From NCBI GenBank assembly GCA_035529015.1, contig DATKXP010000309.1, positions 1 through 14,056 on the forward strand: a DNA stretch of 14,056 nucleotides, written 5' to 3'. The stretch is from JAUVZF01 sp035529015 (GTDB taxonomy: Bacteria > Planctomycetota > Phycisphaerae > FEN-1346). Made by a program: the position numbers and the translations under genes. This document shows positions 1 through 5,998 of the stretch, in pieces. Under the pieces are notes generated by a model. The model was not told the DNA's origin. It ran no database searches and worked only from the letters and a program-made list of their open reading frames with translations. Numbering within the stretch: the first letter of the stretch is position 1; each line of letters begins with the position of its first letter.

Positions 1-495
1 GGCCTGCTGCGGCGACTCGAACCCGAGGTCGCGCAGCAACACGACGCTCAGCAGCGCCTCCGGTTTCTCGCCCGAGTCGAAGAAGTGGCCGGCCAGCAGC
101 AGGTCCTCGACCTCGCCGAGCATGGGCACGTGGGTGGCCACGCCCACGGCCGTGGCGCTCGCGGACTTCTCCCCGTTGAAGAGTTTCACCCCCGCCGCCC
201 GGATGTTCGGGTACGCCGCCGCCACGCCCGGCAGGGCAGCCAGTTCGTCGATGGCGGCGTCGTCCAGCGTCCGCGCCCCGCCGTCGTCACCCTTGCCGGG
301 TGAGACCTCGATGTTGTTGAGCAGGCCGAGCATCTCGAACGGCGCCTCGGCCATCCGCTGGATGCCGAGCGCGAACGCCACCATCGACACCAGGGCCCCG
401 CTGCCGACCGTGACGCCGAGGACGGTCAGGCCCACGCGGAGCGGCGTCCGACGCAGACCGCCCAGGGCCAGGATGACCAGCCGCCACAGCCTCAT
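1..495 (-). CDS. ABC transporter permease, FtsX/MacB type (partial, C-terminus beyond left edge)
   Basis: This is the N-terminal 165 residues of a membrane permease, starting MRLWRLVILALGGLRRTPLR. A basic cytoplasmic stretch is followed by one membrane segment (about residues 18-45: GLTVLGVTVGSGALVSMVAF). A soluble domain then begins, with acidic and Gly-rich stretches (SPGKGDDGGARTLDDAAIDE), a PGV segment and YPNIRAAGVKLFNG, as in the extracytoplasmic MacB_PCD domain. Family knowledge: such permeases pair with MacB/LolD ATPases and move lipoproteins, peptides or drugs outward by mechanotransmission; the substrate here cannot be told. The start ATG overlaps the stop of the upstream ATPase gene (ATGA), so the two are probably translationally coupled as one exporter. 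The three C-terminal membrane segments expected of the family would lie outside the window. Confident of family, not of substrate. Confidence 0.85.
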   Translation of the reverse strand, partial: MRLWRLVILALGGLRRTPLRVGLTVLGVTVGSGALVSMVAFALGIQRMAEAPFEMLGLLNNIEVSPGKGDDGGARTLDDAAIDELAALPGVAAAYPNIRAAGVKLFNGEKSASATAVGVATHVPMLGEVEDLLLAGHFFDSGEKPEALLSVVLLRDLGFESPQQA

Positions 496-1205
496 GGCGT
501 GGTCCCCTCCCCGCCGACAAGTCGGCCGTCGCGCAGGTGGACGATGCGGTTGGCCACGCGCTCCGCCATCTCCCGGTCGTGCGTCACCATGACCACCGTC
601 GTGCCGAGGTCGCGGTGGATGCCGTGCAACAGCGCCATCACCTCCTCGGCGGTCGCACGGTCGAGGTTACCGGTGGGCTCGTCAACCAGGAGGAGGGGCG
701 GCTGGTGAACGATGGCCCGGGCGATGGCCACTCGCTGCTGCTCGCCCCCGCTGAGTTGGCTGGGCCGGTGCGCCCGCCGGCGCTCCACGCCCACCCGGCG
801 AAGGGCCTCCGCGGCCCGGCGACGCCCCGCCGGCCCGTACGTGCCCTGGAACAGCAACGCGACGGCCAGATTCTCCTCGGCCGTCAGGCTCGGCACGAGG
901 TAGTACGACTGGAACACGAACCCGACGGCCGTCCGCCGGTACAGCGTCCGCTCGCGTGGCGAGAGGGAGGCGAGGTCGCGCCCCTGCACGACGACGTCCC
1001 CGGCGGTGGGCGTATCGAGACCGCCAAGCAAGTGCAACAGCGTCGACTTGCCCGACCCGCTGACGCCGAGAACCGCGAGGAACTCGCCCCGCGACACCGC
1101 CAAGTCGAGGCCGTCGAGCGCCCGCACGACGCTGGGGCCGACGCGGAACTCGCGCACGAGACCGCGCGTCTCCAGAAACGCCTCGCCATTGCCGCCCACG
1201 TCCAT
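492..1205 (-). CDS. ABC transporter ATP-binding protein, MacB/LolD family
   Basis: A 237-residue cytoplasmic ATPase that should power the downstream permease. All nucleotide-binding motifs are visible: Walker A GVSGSGKST (residues 47-55), Q-loop FQS (Q99), signature LSGGEQQRVAIARA (151-164), Walker B LLLVDEP followed by TGNLD (171-182) and the H-loop histidine (H209, VTHD). The length fits the LolD/MacB ATPase class, and the TGNLD form of the D-loop is typical of it. The open frame extends to 1322, but the extra residues are low-complexity and unlike the family. I chose the ATG at 1205 because GAGGG lies just upstream and family homology begins within about 10 residues. Overlap with the permease is 4 bases. 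A weak TATGCT on the minus strand (1272-1277) could be its -10, without a convincing -35. Confidence 0.93.
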   Translation of the reverse strand: MDVGGNGEAFLETRGLVREFRVGPSVVRALDGLDLAVSRGEFLAVLGVSGSGKSTLLHLLGGLDTPTAGDVVVQGRDLASLSPRERTLYRRTAVGFVFQSYYLVPSLTAEENLAVALLFQGTYGPAGRRRAAEALRRVGVERRRAHRPSQLSGGEQQRVAIARAIVHQPPLLLVDEPTGNLDRATAEEVMALLHGIHRDLGTTVVMVTHDREMAERVANRIVHLRDGRLVGGEGTTP

Positions 1206-1356
1206 CCCGACCCTCGCATGGCTGATGCGTGCCGGGAACCCGCCTGTCAGGCCTCCCCGGTCCGGCGGCCCAGCATACCACGCCCCCCGTCCGAGTTTCC
1301 AGCGGAAGAACGCCGGCGGCAACGGCCTGGCACGCTTGCAACTTGGCGGCAGGTCC

Positions 1357-1419
1357 CCGCTCGCTGACGCTCGCGGCTAGTCAGGCACGCGAGCTAGCCG
1401 CGCGAGGTCAGTAAGCGGC
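1357..1419. repeat. Palindromic dispersed repeat, copy A
   Basis: This is an imperfect inverted repeat that can fold into a long hairpin, with CCGCTCGCTGAC and CTCGCGGCTAG on the left pairing with CTAGCCGCGCGAG and GTCAGTAAGCGG on the right. It shares two exact blocks, in reverse orientation, with the element at 3022-3083: 26 bases (1394-1419 against 3022-3047) and 19 bases (1370-1388 against 3064-3082). It contains no coding potential. It resembles the REP-like elements dispersed in high-GC bacterial genomes; whether other copies exist cannot be told from this window. Confidence 0.8.
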
Positions 1420-1475
1420 TGGGGCCGCCAGAAATCGTTGCCATACCCCCGGCGCGGGGGTGAACCGGAATACGC

Positions 1476-1503
1476 TGGAAACAAGGCCCCAGGGGGCTAT
1501 AGA
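1476..1503 (+). promoter_or_regulatory. Candidate sigma70 promoter for the metalloprotease
   Basis: The -10 candidate is TATAGA (1498-1503) and the -35 candidate is the poor match TGGAAA (1476-1481), with a 16-base spacer. It lies about 50 bases upstream of the chosen ATG. The -10 stands out in this GC-rich setting, but the -35 is weak. Confidence 0.35.
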
Positions 1504-1552
1504 ATCCTGCCGCGACGCATCTCGGACCTGGTCGCGGAAGGATGGCAACCCG

Positions 1553-2932
1553 ATGAGGCGTTTTCACACGCTGCACCTGCTGATCGCCGCACTGCTGCTC
1601 TGCGCATGGTCGCCCGCCCTCTCCCCTGCCCTTGCCGCCGCGCCGGCCCCTGCGACGACGGCGGCGCCGGATATGGCGCAGGTGGTAAAGGAGGTGGCGA
1701 AGGAGGTGGAGGCGCTTCGCGGATGGACGTTCAAGCAGCCGGTCGAGAAGCGGTCCTGCACGCCGCAGGAGGCCCTCGCGTACGTCAAGCGGGAGATTCA
1801 GGAACAGGCGCCGCCCGAACGCATCGGCAAGATTCAGGCGTTCCTCCGGACCGTCGGCCTGTTGCCGCCGGACTGCGACCTCAAGAAGACGCTCCTCGAC
1901 CTGCTCGAGGAGCAGGTGGGCGGGTACTACGACACGGAGACGAAGGCGCTCTACCTGGTGGAGCGCAGCGAGACGATGCCGGACCTGGTGGTGCGGATTC
2001 TGATCGCCCACGAACTGACGCACGCCCTGGACGACCAGCACGTGGGTCTCGACGCCTTCATGAAATCGCTCCTGGGCCAGAGCGAGGACCTCGACCTGGT
2101 GGCGACGTCGGTCACCGAGGGGTCGGCCACGTCGCTGATGACGCAGTACATGATGCGGGCCCAACTGTCGGGGCGTTTCGACATGGGTGGTCTCCAGGCG
2201 TATGCCATGAAGGAGGCCGAGCGGGGCAAGGTGTTCGCGACCGCGCCGCGGTACTTCTCCACCATGCTCGCAACCTACCTGTGCGGGATGACGTTCCTGA
2301 CGAGGGGCAACCTCCTGGCGGCCGCGCTCGGCGACAACCGGACCGTCGGCACCAATCTGATGGCCGCCGCGAAGGACCCGCCGAAGTCCACCGAACAGAT
2401 CCTGCACCCCGAGAAGTATTGGGACCCCGCGACGCGCGACGACCCCGTGGTGGTGGCCGATGCGGCCGCCGCAGGGATGCTCCAGAAACCCGGCCGGTGG
2501 GTCGTCCACACCAACACGGTCGGCGAGATGCTGTGCGCGATCCTGACCGCGCCGCAGGGCAGCCAGATGAACCTGCTGATGATGCAGATGGCCGATTCCT
2601 GGACGAACGCCGCCGCCAAGGGATGGGGCGGCGACCGGTTCTACCTGCTGGCCTCCGGTGCGAGCGCCGAGGCGGCCGGAGCGACGCTCGCCGACCTGCG
2701 GGCCGTGTGGTTCACCCTGTGGGACACCGAGACGGACCGCGACGAATTCGTGGCGGCGTACGAGCAGCAGCCGGCGACGGGCCGGCGAGCCATCGTCCCG
2801 CTCGGCAGCCTGGGTGCCGTGGTACTGTTCGGCTTCGACGAGGCCGAGGAGAACGCCGTCGCAGACCGCATCAAGAAGGCGCCCCCGCCGATGACCCGTG
2901 CCGGCAAGCCGTGGACGCCGTGGGCGCTGTGA
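1553..2932 (+). CDS. Secreted zinc metalloprotease-like protein, gluzincin type (HELTH...TEG)
   Basis: A 459-residue protein with an N-terminal signal peptide: MRRFH, a hydrophobic core LLIAALLLCAWSPAL, then ALAAAP with probable cleavage near residue 30. It is predicted to be exported. The zinc motif HELTH is at residues 153-157 inside IAHELTHALDDQH, and a second helix carries TEGSAT with E189, 32 residues on. That is the HExxH...E arrangement of gluzincin peptidases (H153 and H157 as ligands, E154 catalytic, E189 third ligand). Upstream, GGYYDTETKALYL (123-135) looks like the edge-strand segment seen before HExxH helices. I recognise no named family for the rest. The start at 1553 is preferred over an in-frame ATG at 1460 because it gives a clean signal peptide and a GGAAGGA site. 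Substrate and proteolytic activity are inferred, not shown. Inverted repeats flank the gene. Confidence 0.75.
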   Translation: MRRFHTLHLLIAALLLCAWSPALSPALAAAPAPATTAAPDMAQVVKEVAKEVEALRGWTFKQPVEKRSCTPQEALAYVKREIQEQAPPERIGKIQAFLRTVGLLPPDCDLKKTLLDLLEEQVGGYYDTETKALYLVERSETMPDLVVRILIAHELTHALDDQHVGLDAFMKSLLGQSEDLDLVATSVTEGSATSLMTQYMMRAQLSGRFDMGGLQAYAMKEAERGKVFATAPRYFSTMLATYLCGMTFLTRGNLLAAALGDNRTVGTNLMAAAKDPPKSTEQILHPEKYWDPATRDDPVVVADAAAAGMLQKPGRWVVHTNTVGEMLCAILTAPQGSQMNLLMMQMADSWTNAAAKGWGGDRFYLLASGASAEAAGATLADLRAVWFTLWDTETDRDEFVAAYEQQPATGRRAIVPLGSLGAVVLFGFDEAEENAVADRIKKAPPPMTRAGKPWTPWAL

Positions 2933-3021
2933 ACGGCGGGGAACACGTGAGGATGATCGGCAACCTGTGACAAGGCCGTGCACGACCGTCAGGGCTGTGG
3001 CAACGATTTCTGGCCGGGCCG

Positions 3022-3083
3022 GCCGCTTACTGACCTCGCGCGGCTAGTCAGGCACTCGTTCGTGTGCCTGACTAGCCGCGAGG
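3022..3083. repeat. Palindromic dispersed repeat, copy B (perfect 17-bp hairpin)
   Basis: Arms CGCGGCTAGTCAGGCAC (3039-3055) and GTGCCTGACTAGCCGCG (3064-3080) are perfectly complementary around an 8-base loop. The outer left flank GCCGCTTACTGACC matches copy A, which lies inverted at 1357-1419. The hairpin falls between the metalloprotease stop and the thrC ribosome binding site. It could end transcription from upstream or fold in the thrC leader, but there is no U-tract, so I do not call it a terminator. Confidence 0.85.
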
Positions 3084-3092
3084 GGGGGAGGG
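3081..3092 (+). promoter_or_regulatory. Ribosome binding site for thrC (supports a non-standard start)
   Basis: AGGGGGGGAGGG contains GGAGG at 3087-3091, about 10 bases before the ATC at 3102. It begins at the base right after the 17-bp arm of the palindromic hairpin. No ATG, GTG, TTG or CTG occurs in the thrC frame between the stop at 3069 and position 3207, so this purine-rich site points to the ATC. Confidence 0.6.
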
Positions 3093-3101
3093 CCAAGAAC
3101 C

Positions 3102-4499
3102 ATCGCTATCCGGGCCGACATCGCGTACCAGGAGTGCATCCACGCCGATTGCCGCGCGCGATTCGGCGTCGAGGAACCGCTCTTTGAGTGTCCGGCGTGC
3201 GGCAGCCTGCTCGACGTGGGATACGACTGGTCGCGTGCGGTCCTGCCGAAGCGTCTGGAAGGGTTCGAGGCGAAATGGTCGGTGGCGGGCGACCCCCTGG
3301 CCTTCTCCGGCGTGTGGCAGTACCACGAACTGCTGCCGTTTGCCGCGCCCGAGCACATCATCACCGTTGGCGAGGGGAAGACCGTCTTCCAGCAGGCCGA
3401 CCGCGTGGCGCCGTATGCGCGGATGAACGCGGGCCGCCTGTTCCTCCAGTACGAGGGCATGAACCCGTCGGGCAGTTTCAAGGACAACGGGATGACGGCG
3501 GCGTTCACGCACGCTCACCTGGTGGGTGCGACGCGGGCCATCTGCGCTTCGACCGGCAACACCAGCGCCTCCGTCGCCATGTACTCGGCCGTGGACGGGC
3601 AGATACCGGCGGTGGTGCTGGTGGGCAGCGGCAAGATCGCCTACGGCAAACTGGCCCAGGCCCTGGACTACGGCGTGCGGGTCGTCCAGGTGCAGGGCGA
3701 TTTCGACACCTGCATGCGGCGCGTCAAGGAGGTGGCCAAGGAACTCAAGATCTACCTGATGAACAGCCTGAACCCGTTCCGCCTCGAAGGCCAGAAGACC
3801 ATCATGTACCGCATCATCGAGGGCCTGCTCTGGGAGGTGCCCGACTGGGTGGTCGTACCGGGCGGCAACCTGGGCAACTCGTCCGCCTTCGGGAAGGCGT
3901 TCAAGGAACTCCAGGACGTGGGGCTCATCGCGCGGATTCCGCGCCTGGCGGTCATCAACGCCGCCGGCGCCGACACCCTGTACCGCGTCGTCAACGACGA
4001 GAAGATCGCGTGGAACGACGGCCGCGTGGACGACGCCCGCATCGCCGCCTTCTACAACAGGATGGACGCCGAAAACCGGCGGGCCAGGACGTTGGCCTCG
4101 GCCATCGAAATCAACCGGCCCGTGAACCTCACGAAGTGCCTCCGGGCGCTCCACTGGACCAACGGCATCGTCGAGACGGTGACCGACCAGGAGATTCTCG
4201 ACGCGAAGGCCCAGATCGGCGCGGGCGGGTTCGGTTGCGAGCCCGCCTCGGCCGCCACCGTCGCCGGCGTCCGCAAACTGCGCGAGGCCGGCACCATCGG
4301 AGCCGACGAGCGCGTGGCGTGCGTCCTGACCGGCCATCCGCTGAAGGACCCGAACATCACCGTGGCGTACCACACGCGCAGCGACGACGAACTGGCCGAC
4401 ACGTACGCCGGCTACGGCGTGGCCGGGGCCACGTTCGGCAACCGGCCCATCGTGGTGGACGACGACCTGGACAAGATCATCGCGGCCATCCAGGCGTGA
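3102..4499 (+). CDS. thrC: Threonine synthase with N-terminal zinc ribbon; apparent ATC start
   Basis: This PLP enzyme converts O-phospho-L-homoserine to L-threonine in the cytoplasm. Read from 3102 it is 465 residues. The N-terminal segment AIRADIAYQECIHADC carries C12 and C17, and FECPACG carries C30 and C33, a four-Cys zinc ribbon found in many threonine synthases. The PLP lysine is K127 in NPSGSFKDNGM, STGNTSAS follows, and the phosphate-binding loop GGNLGN is at 254-259. The first standard in-frame start is GTG 3216 (CTG at 3207), which would remove the zinc ribbon. Instead the frame stays coding-like back to ATC-GCT-ATC-CGG, exactly where a family ATG-Ala-Ile-Arg start would be, behind a strong ribosome binding site. 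ATC is therefore either a rare start or one base different from ATG. dapB follows after 17 bases, so both probably share an mRNA. Confidence 0.92.
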   Translation: MAIRADIAYQECIHADCRARFGVEEPLFECPACGSLLDVGYDWSRAVLPKRLEGFEAKWSVAGDPLAFSGVWQYHELLPFAAPEHIITVGEGKTVFQQADRVAPYARMNAGRLFLQYEGMNPSGSFKDNGMTAAFTHAHLVGATRAICASTGNTSASVAMYSAVDGQIPAVVLVGSGKIAYGKLAQALDYGVRVVQVQGDFDTCMRRVKEVAKELKIYLMNSLNPFRLEGQKTIMYRIIEGLLWEVPDWVVVPGGNLGNSSAFGKAFKELQDVGLIARIPRLAVINAAGADTLYRVVNDEKIAWNDGRVDDARIAAFYNRMDAENRRARTLASAIEINRPVNLTKCLRALHWTNGIVETVTDQEILDAKAQIGAGGFGCEPASAATVAGVRKLREAGTIGADERVACVLTGHPLKDPNITVAYHTRSDDELADTYAGYGVAGATFGNRPIVVDDDLDKIIAAIQA

Positions 4500-4516
4500 C
4501 GCGCAAGGAGTGAGAG

Positions 4517-5308
4517 ATGATTCACGTCGCCGTTTCCGGCGCCGCCGGACGCATGGGCCGCACGCTCATCCGCCTCATCGCGGAGGCCGACGACCTGGAA
4601 CTCGTGGCCGCCCTCGAAGCGCCGAACCATCCGTGCCTCGGCCAGAGCGCCGGCGACCTCGGCGGCGTCGCGGGCCTGAACGTGACGGTGGGTGAGGCCC
4701 TGACGGCGGCGCCGGACGTGCTGGTCGATTTCTCGCTGCCCGATGGCTCCGTCGGGCGGATCGAAGACTGCGGGGCGGCCGGCATGCCGTGCGTCGTCGG
4801 AACGACCGGCTTCTCGCCCGAGCAGCGCGAGCGTATCGAGGCGGCCGCCGGGGAGACCGCCGTCGTCCTCTGCCCGAACATGAGCGTGGGGGTGAACGTC
4901 CTGTTTCACGCGGCCGCGGAACTGGCCCGGGCGCTCGGCGAGGAGTACGACATCGAGATCGTCGAGGCCCATCACCGGTTCAAGAAAGACGCGCCGTCGG
5001 GCACCGCCATCAAGATTGCCGAGGAGATTGCGGCGGCCACCGGCCGCGACCTCGACCAGGCCGCCGTCCACGGCCGCGGACCGGGCCACCAGCCGCGCAA
5101 GCCCGGCGAGATCGGCTTCCATGCCATCCGCGGCGGCGACATCGTCGGCGAGCACATCATCTACTACACCGGCTTGGGCGAGCGGCTGGAACTGAAGCAC
5201 GTGGCCCACAACCGCGACACCTTCGGCCGCGGCGCCCTGCGGGCCCTGCGATGGGTCGCCGACCGCGGGCCCGGCCTCTACTCGATGACCGACGTCCTCG
5301 GACTCTGA
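4517..5308 (+). CDS. dapB: 4-hydroxy-tetrahydrodipicolinate reductase
   Basis: This 263-residue cytoplasmic enzyme uses NAD(P)H to reduce 4-hydroxy-tetrahydrodipicolinate in the lysine/diaminopimelate pathway that feeds peptidoglycan. The dinucleotide loop SGAAGRMG is at residues 7-14, GTTGF at 95-99, and the catalytic segment EAHHRFKKDAPSGTA at 150-164. H152 and K156 correspond to E. coli H159 and K163. The C-terminal FHAIRGGDIVGEH is the usual substrate-domain strand. Length is normal for the family. The ribosome binding site AAGGAG (4504-4509) lies 7 bases before the ATG. It sits 17 bases after thrC, pairing two aspartate-family genes. No internal promoter is evident. Confidence 0.97.
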   Translation: MIHVAVSGAAGRMGRTLIRLIAEADDLELVAALEAPNHPCLGQSAGDLGGVAGLNVTVGEALTAAPDVLVDFSLPDGSVGRIEDCGAAGMPCVVGTTGFSPEQRERIEAAAGETAVVLCPNMSVGVNVLFHAAAELARALGEEYDIEIVEAHHRFKKDAPSGTAIKIAEEIAAATGRDLDQAAVHGRGPGHQPRKPGEIGFHAIRGGDIVGEHIIYYTGLGERLELKHVAHNRDTFGRGALRALRWVADRGPGLYSMTDVLGL

Positions 5309-5343
5309 CAAACCATGGTCTCCAACGGGAAAGGACCTCTGTT

Positions 5344-5970
5344 ATGAACCGACGAACGATGACCAGTCTGATCGCGGCCATGCTGATTGCAGGATGCGCG
5401 ACGCCGTCCGACGTGGCGCCGGACGGCGCCAAGCCGCTCGACGTTCTCATCATCCACGCCAGCGGGACCCCCGTGAAGGAGAAGGTCACGGCCGGGAACG
5501 TCGATGCGGTCTCGTGTCCGACGCCGGTGGCGGTCAACTGCCGCACGCTGGCCGAGCAGACCGCCCTGGCGCTCGGCGGCAAGGGCCTCGGCGCGCACGT
5601 GGCGGCGGCCGGCAGCGTGACCGACCGCAGCGCGATCCTCGGCGCGCGGCTGGTCGTGCTCGCCAGCCCGTCGTATTTCGGGAACGTCAGTTGGAAGATG
5701 CACAAGATGTTCGACGACGTGTTCTTTCAGATTCACGCGCTGGGCGGCGACCGGCTCGGCGGAAAGCCGTTTGCGATTCTCATCATGGGCAAGTCCGAAC
5801 CGAAATGCGCCAAATCGGTCGAGGCGGCGGCAGGCATCGTCAAGGCATGCAACGGGTCGGCGGGGCCGAGCACCATCGTCCTCGGTGACGATTCCGACGA
5901 CCAGGTCAAGCAGAAGATCGCCACATTGGCCGACCAGATCGCCGCCGCGTTGAGCCAGGCGAGCAAGTAA
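5344..5970 (+). CDS. Flavodoxin-fold lipoprotein (putative FMN-dependent oxidoreductase)
   Basis: A 208-residue protein with a type II signal: MNRRTMTSLIAAMLIAGC, lipobox LIAGC and acylated C18, followed by AT, so it should be a membrane-anchored extracytoplasmic lipoprotein. The mature part looks like a flavodoxin/NADPH-FMN-reductase fold: first strand LDVLIIHAS (residues 32-40), a middle strand ARLVVLASPSYFGNVSWKMHK (101-121, the family's SPxYxGxxS loop), then KPFAILIMGKS (141-151). The canonical phosphate loop (S/T-x-T-G-N-T) is degenerate here (HASGTPVKEKV), so FMN binding is uncertain. Four cysteines in the mature chain (C58, C66, C155, C169) could form disulfides. The ribosome binding site AAAGGA (5330-5335) is well placed. 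It lies 35 bases after dapB on the same strand and may ride on the same transcript, but no functional link to lysine synthesis is apparent. Confidence 0.7.
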   Translation: MNRRTMTSLIAAMLIAGCATPSDVAPDGAKPLDVLIIHASGTPVKEKVTAGNVDAVSCPTPVAVNCRTLAEQTALALGGKGLGAHVAAAGSVTDRSAILGARLVVLASPSYFGNVSWKMHKMFDDVFFQIHALGGDRLGGKPFAILIMGKSEPKCAKSVEAAAGIVKACNGSAGPSTIVLGDDSDDQVKQKIATLADQIAAALSQASK

Positions 5971-5998
5971 CCGTTGCCGCGCGGAAGGCGTCGCAGGA

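Larger units (their letters stand above)
1206..1552. other. Divergent intergenic region between the ABC exporter and the metalloprotease
   Basis: No gene is supported here. The stretch holds the leader of the minus-strand ATPase gene (1206 to about 1350), a palindromic repeat (1357-1419), a short GC-rich hairpin with arms ACCCCCG/CGGGGGT and loop GCG (1445-1461), and a candidate plus-strand promoter (1476-1503). GGAAGGA (1536-1542) sits 10 bases before the metalloprotease ATG and is its probable ribosome binding site. Confidence 0.6.

Noticed and set aside
1438..2970. 510-residue plus-strand frame over the metalloprotease
   Set aside because: A shifted-frame shadow, rich in Gly and Arg, without domains; the competing frame has a signal peptide and HELTH.
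1394..2983. 529-residue minus-strand frame opposite the metalloprotease
   Set aside because: An Arg/His-rich antisense shadow in a GC-rich gene; no motif, no ribosome binding site, and it reads through both palindromic repeats.
3072..4373. 433-residue minus-strand frame opposite thrC
   Set aside because: An antisense shadow of a well-recognised enzyme.
3216..4499. thrC beginning at GTG 3216
   Set aside because: It removes the conserved YQEC and CPAC zinc-ribbon segment that reads cleanly upstream in the same frame, and no ribosome binding site suits it.
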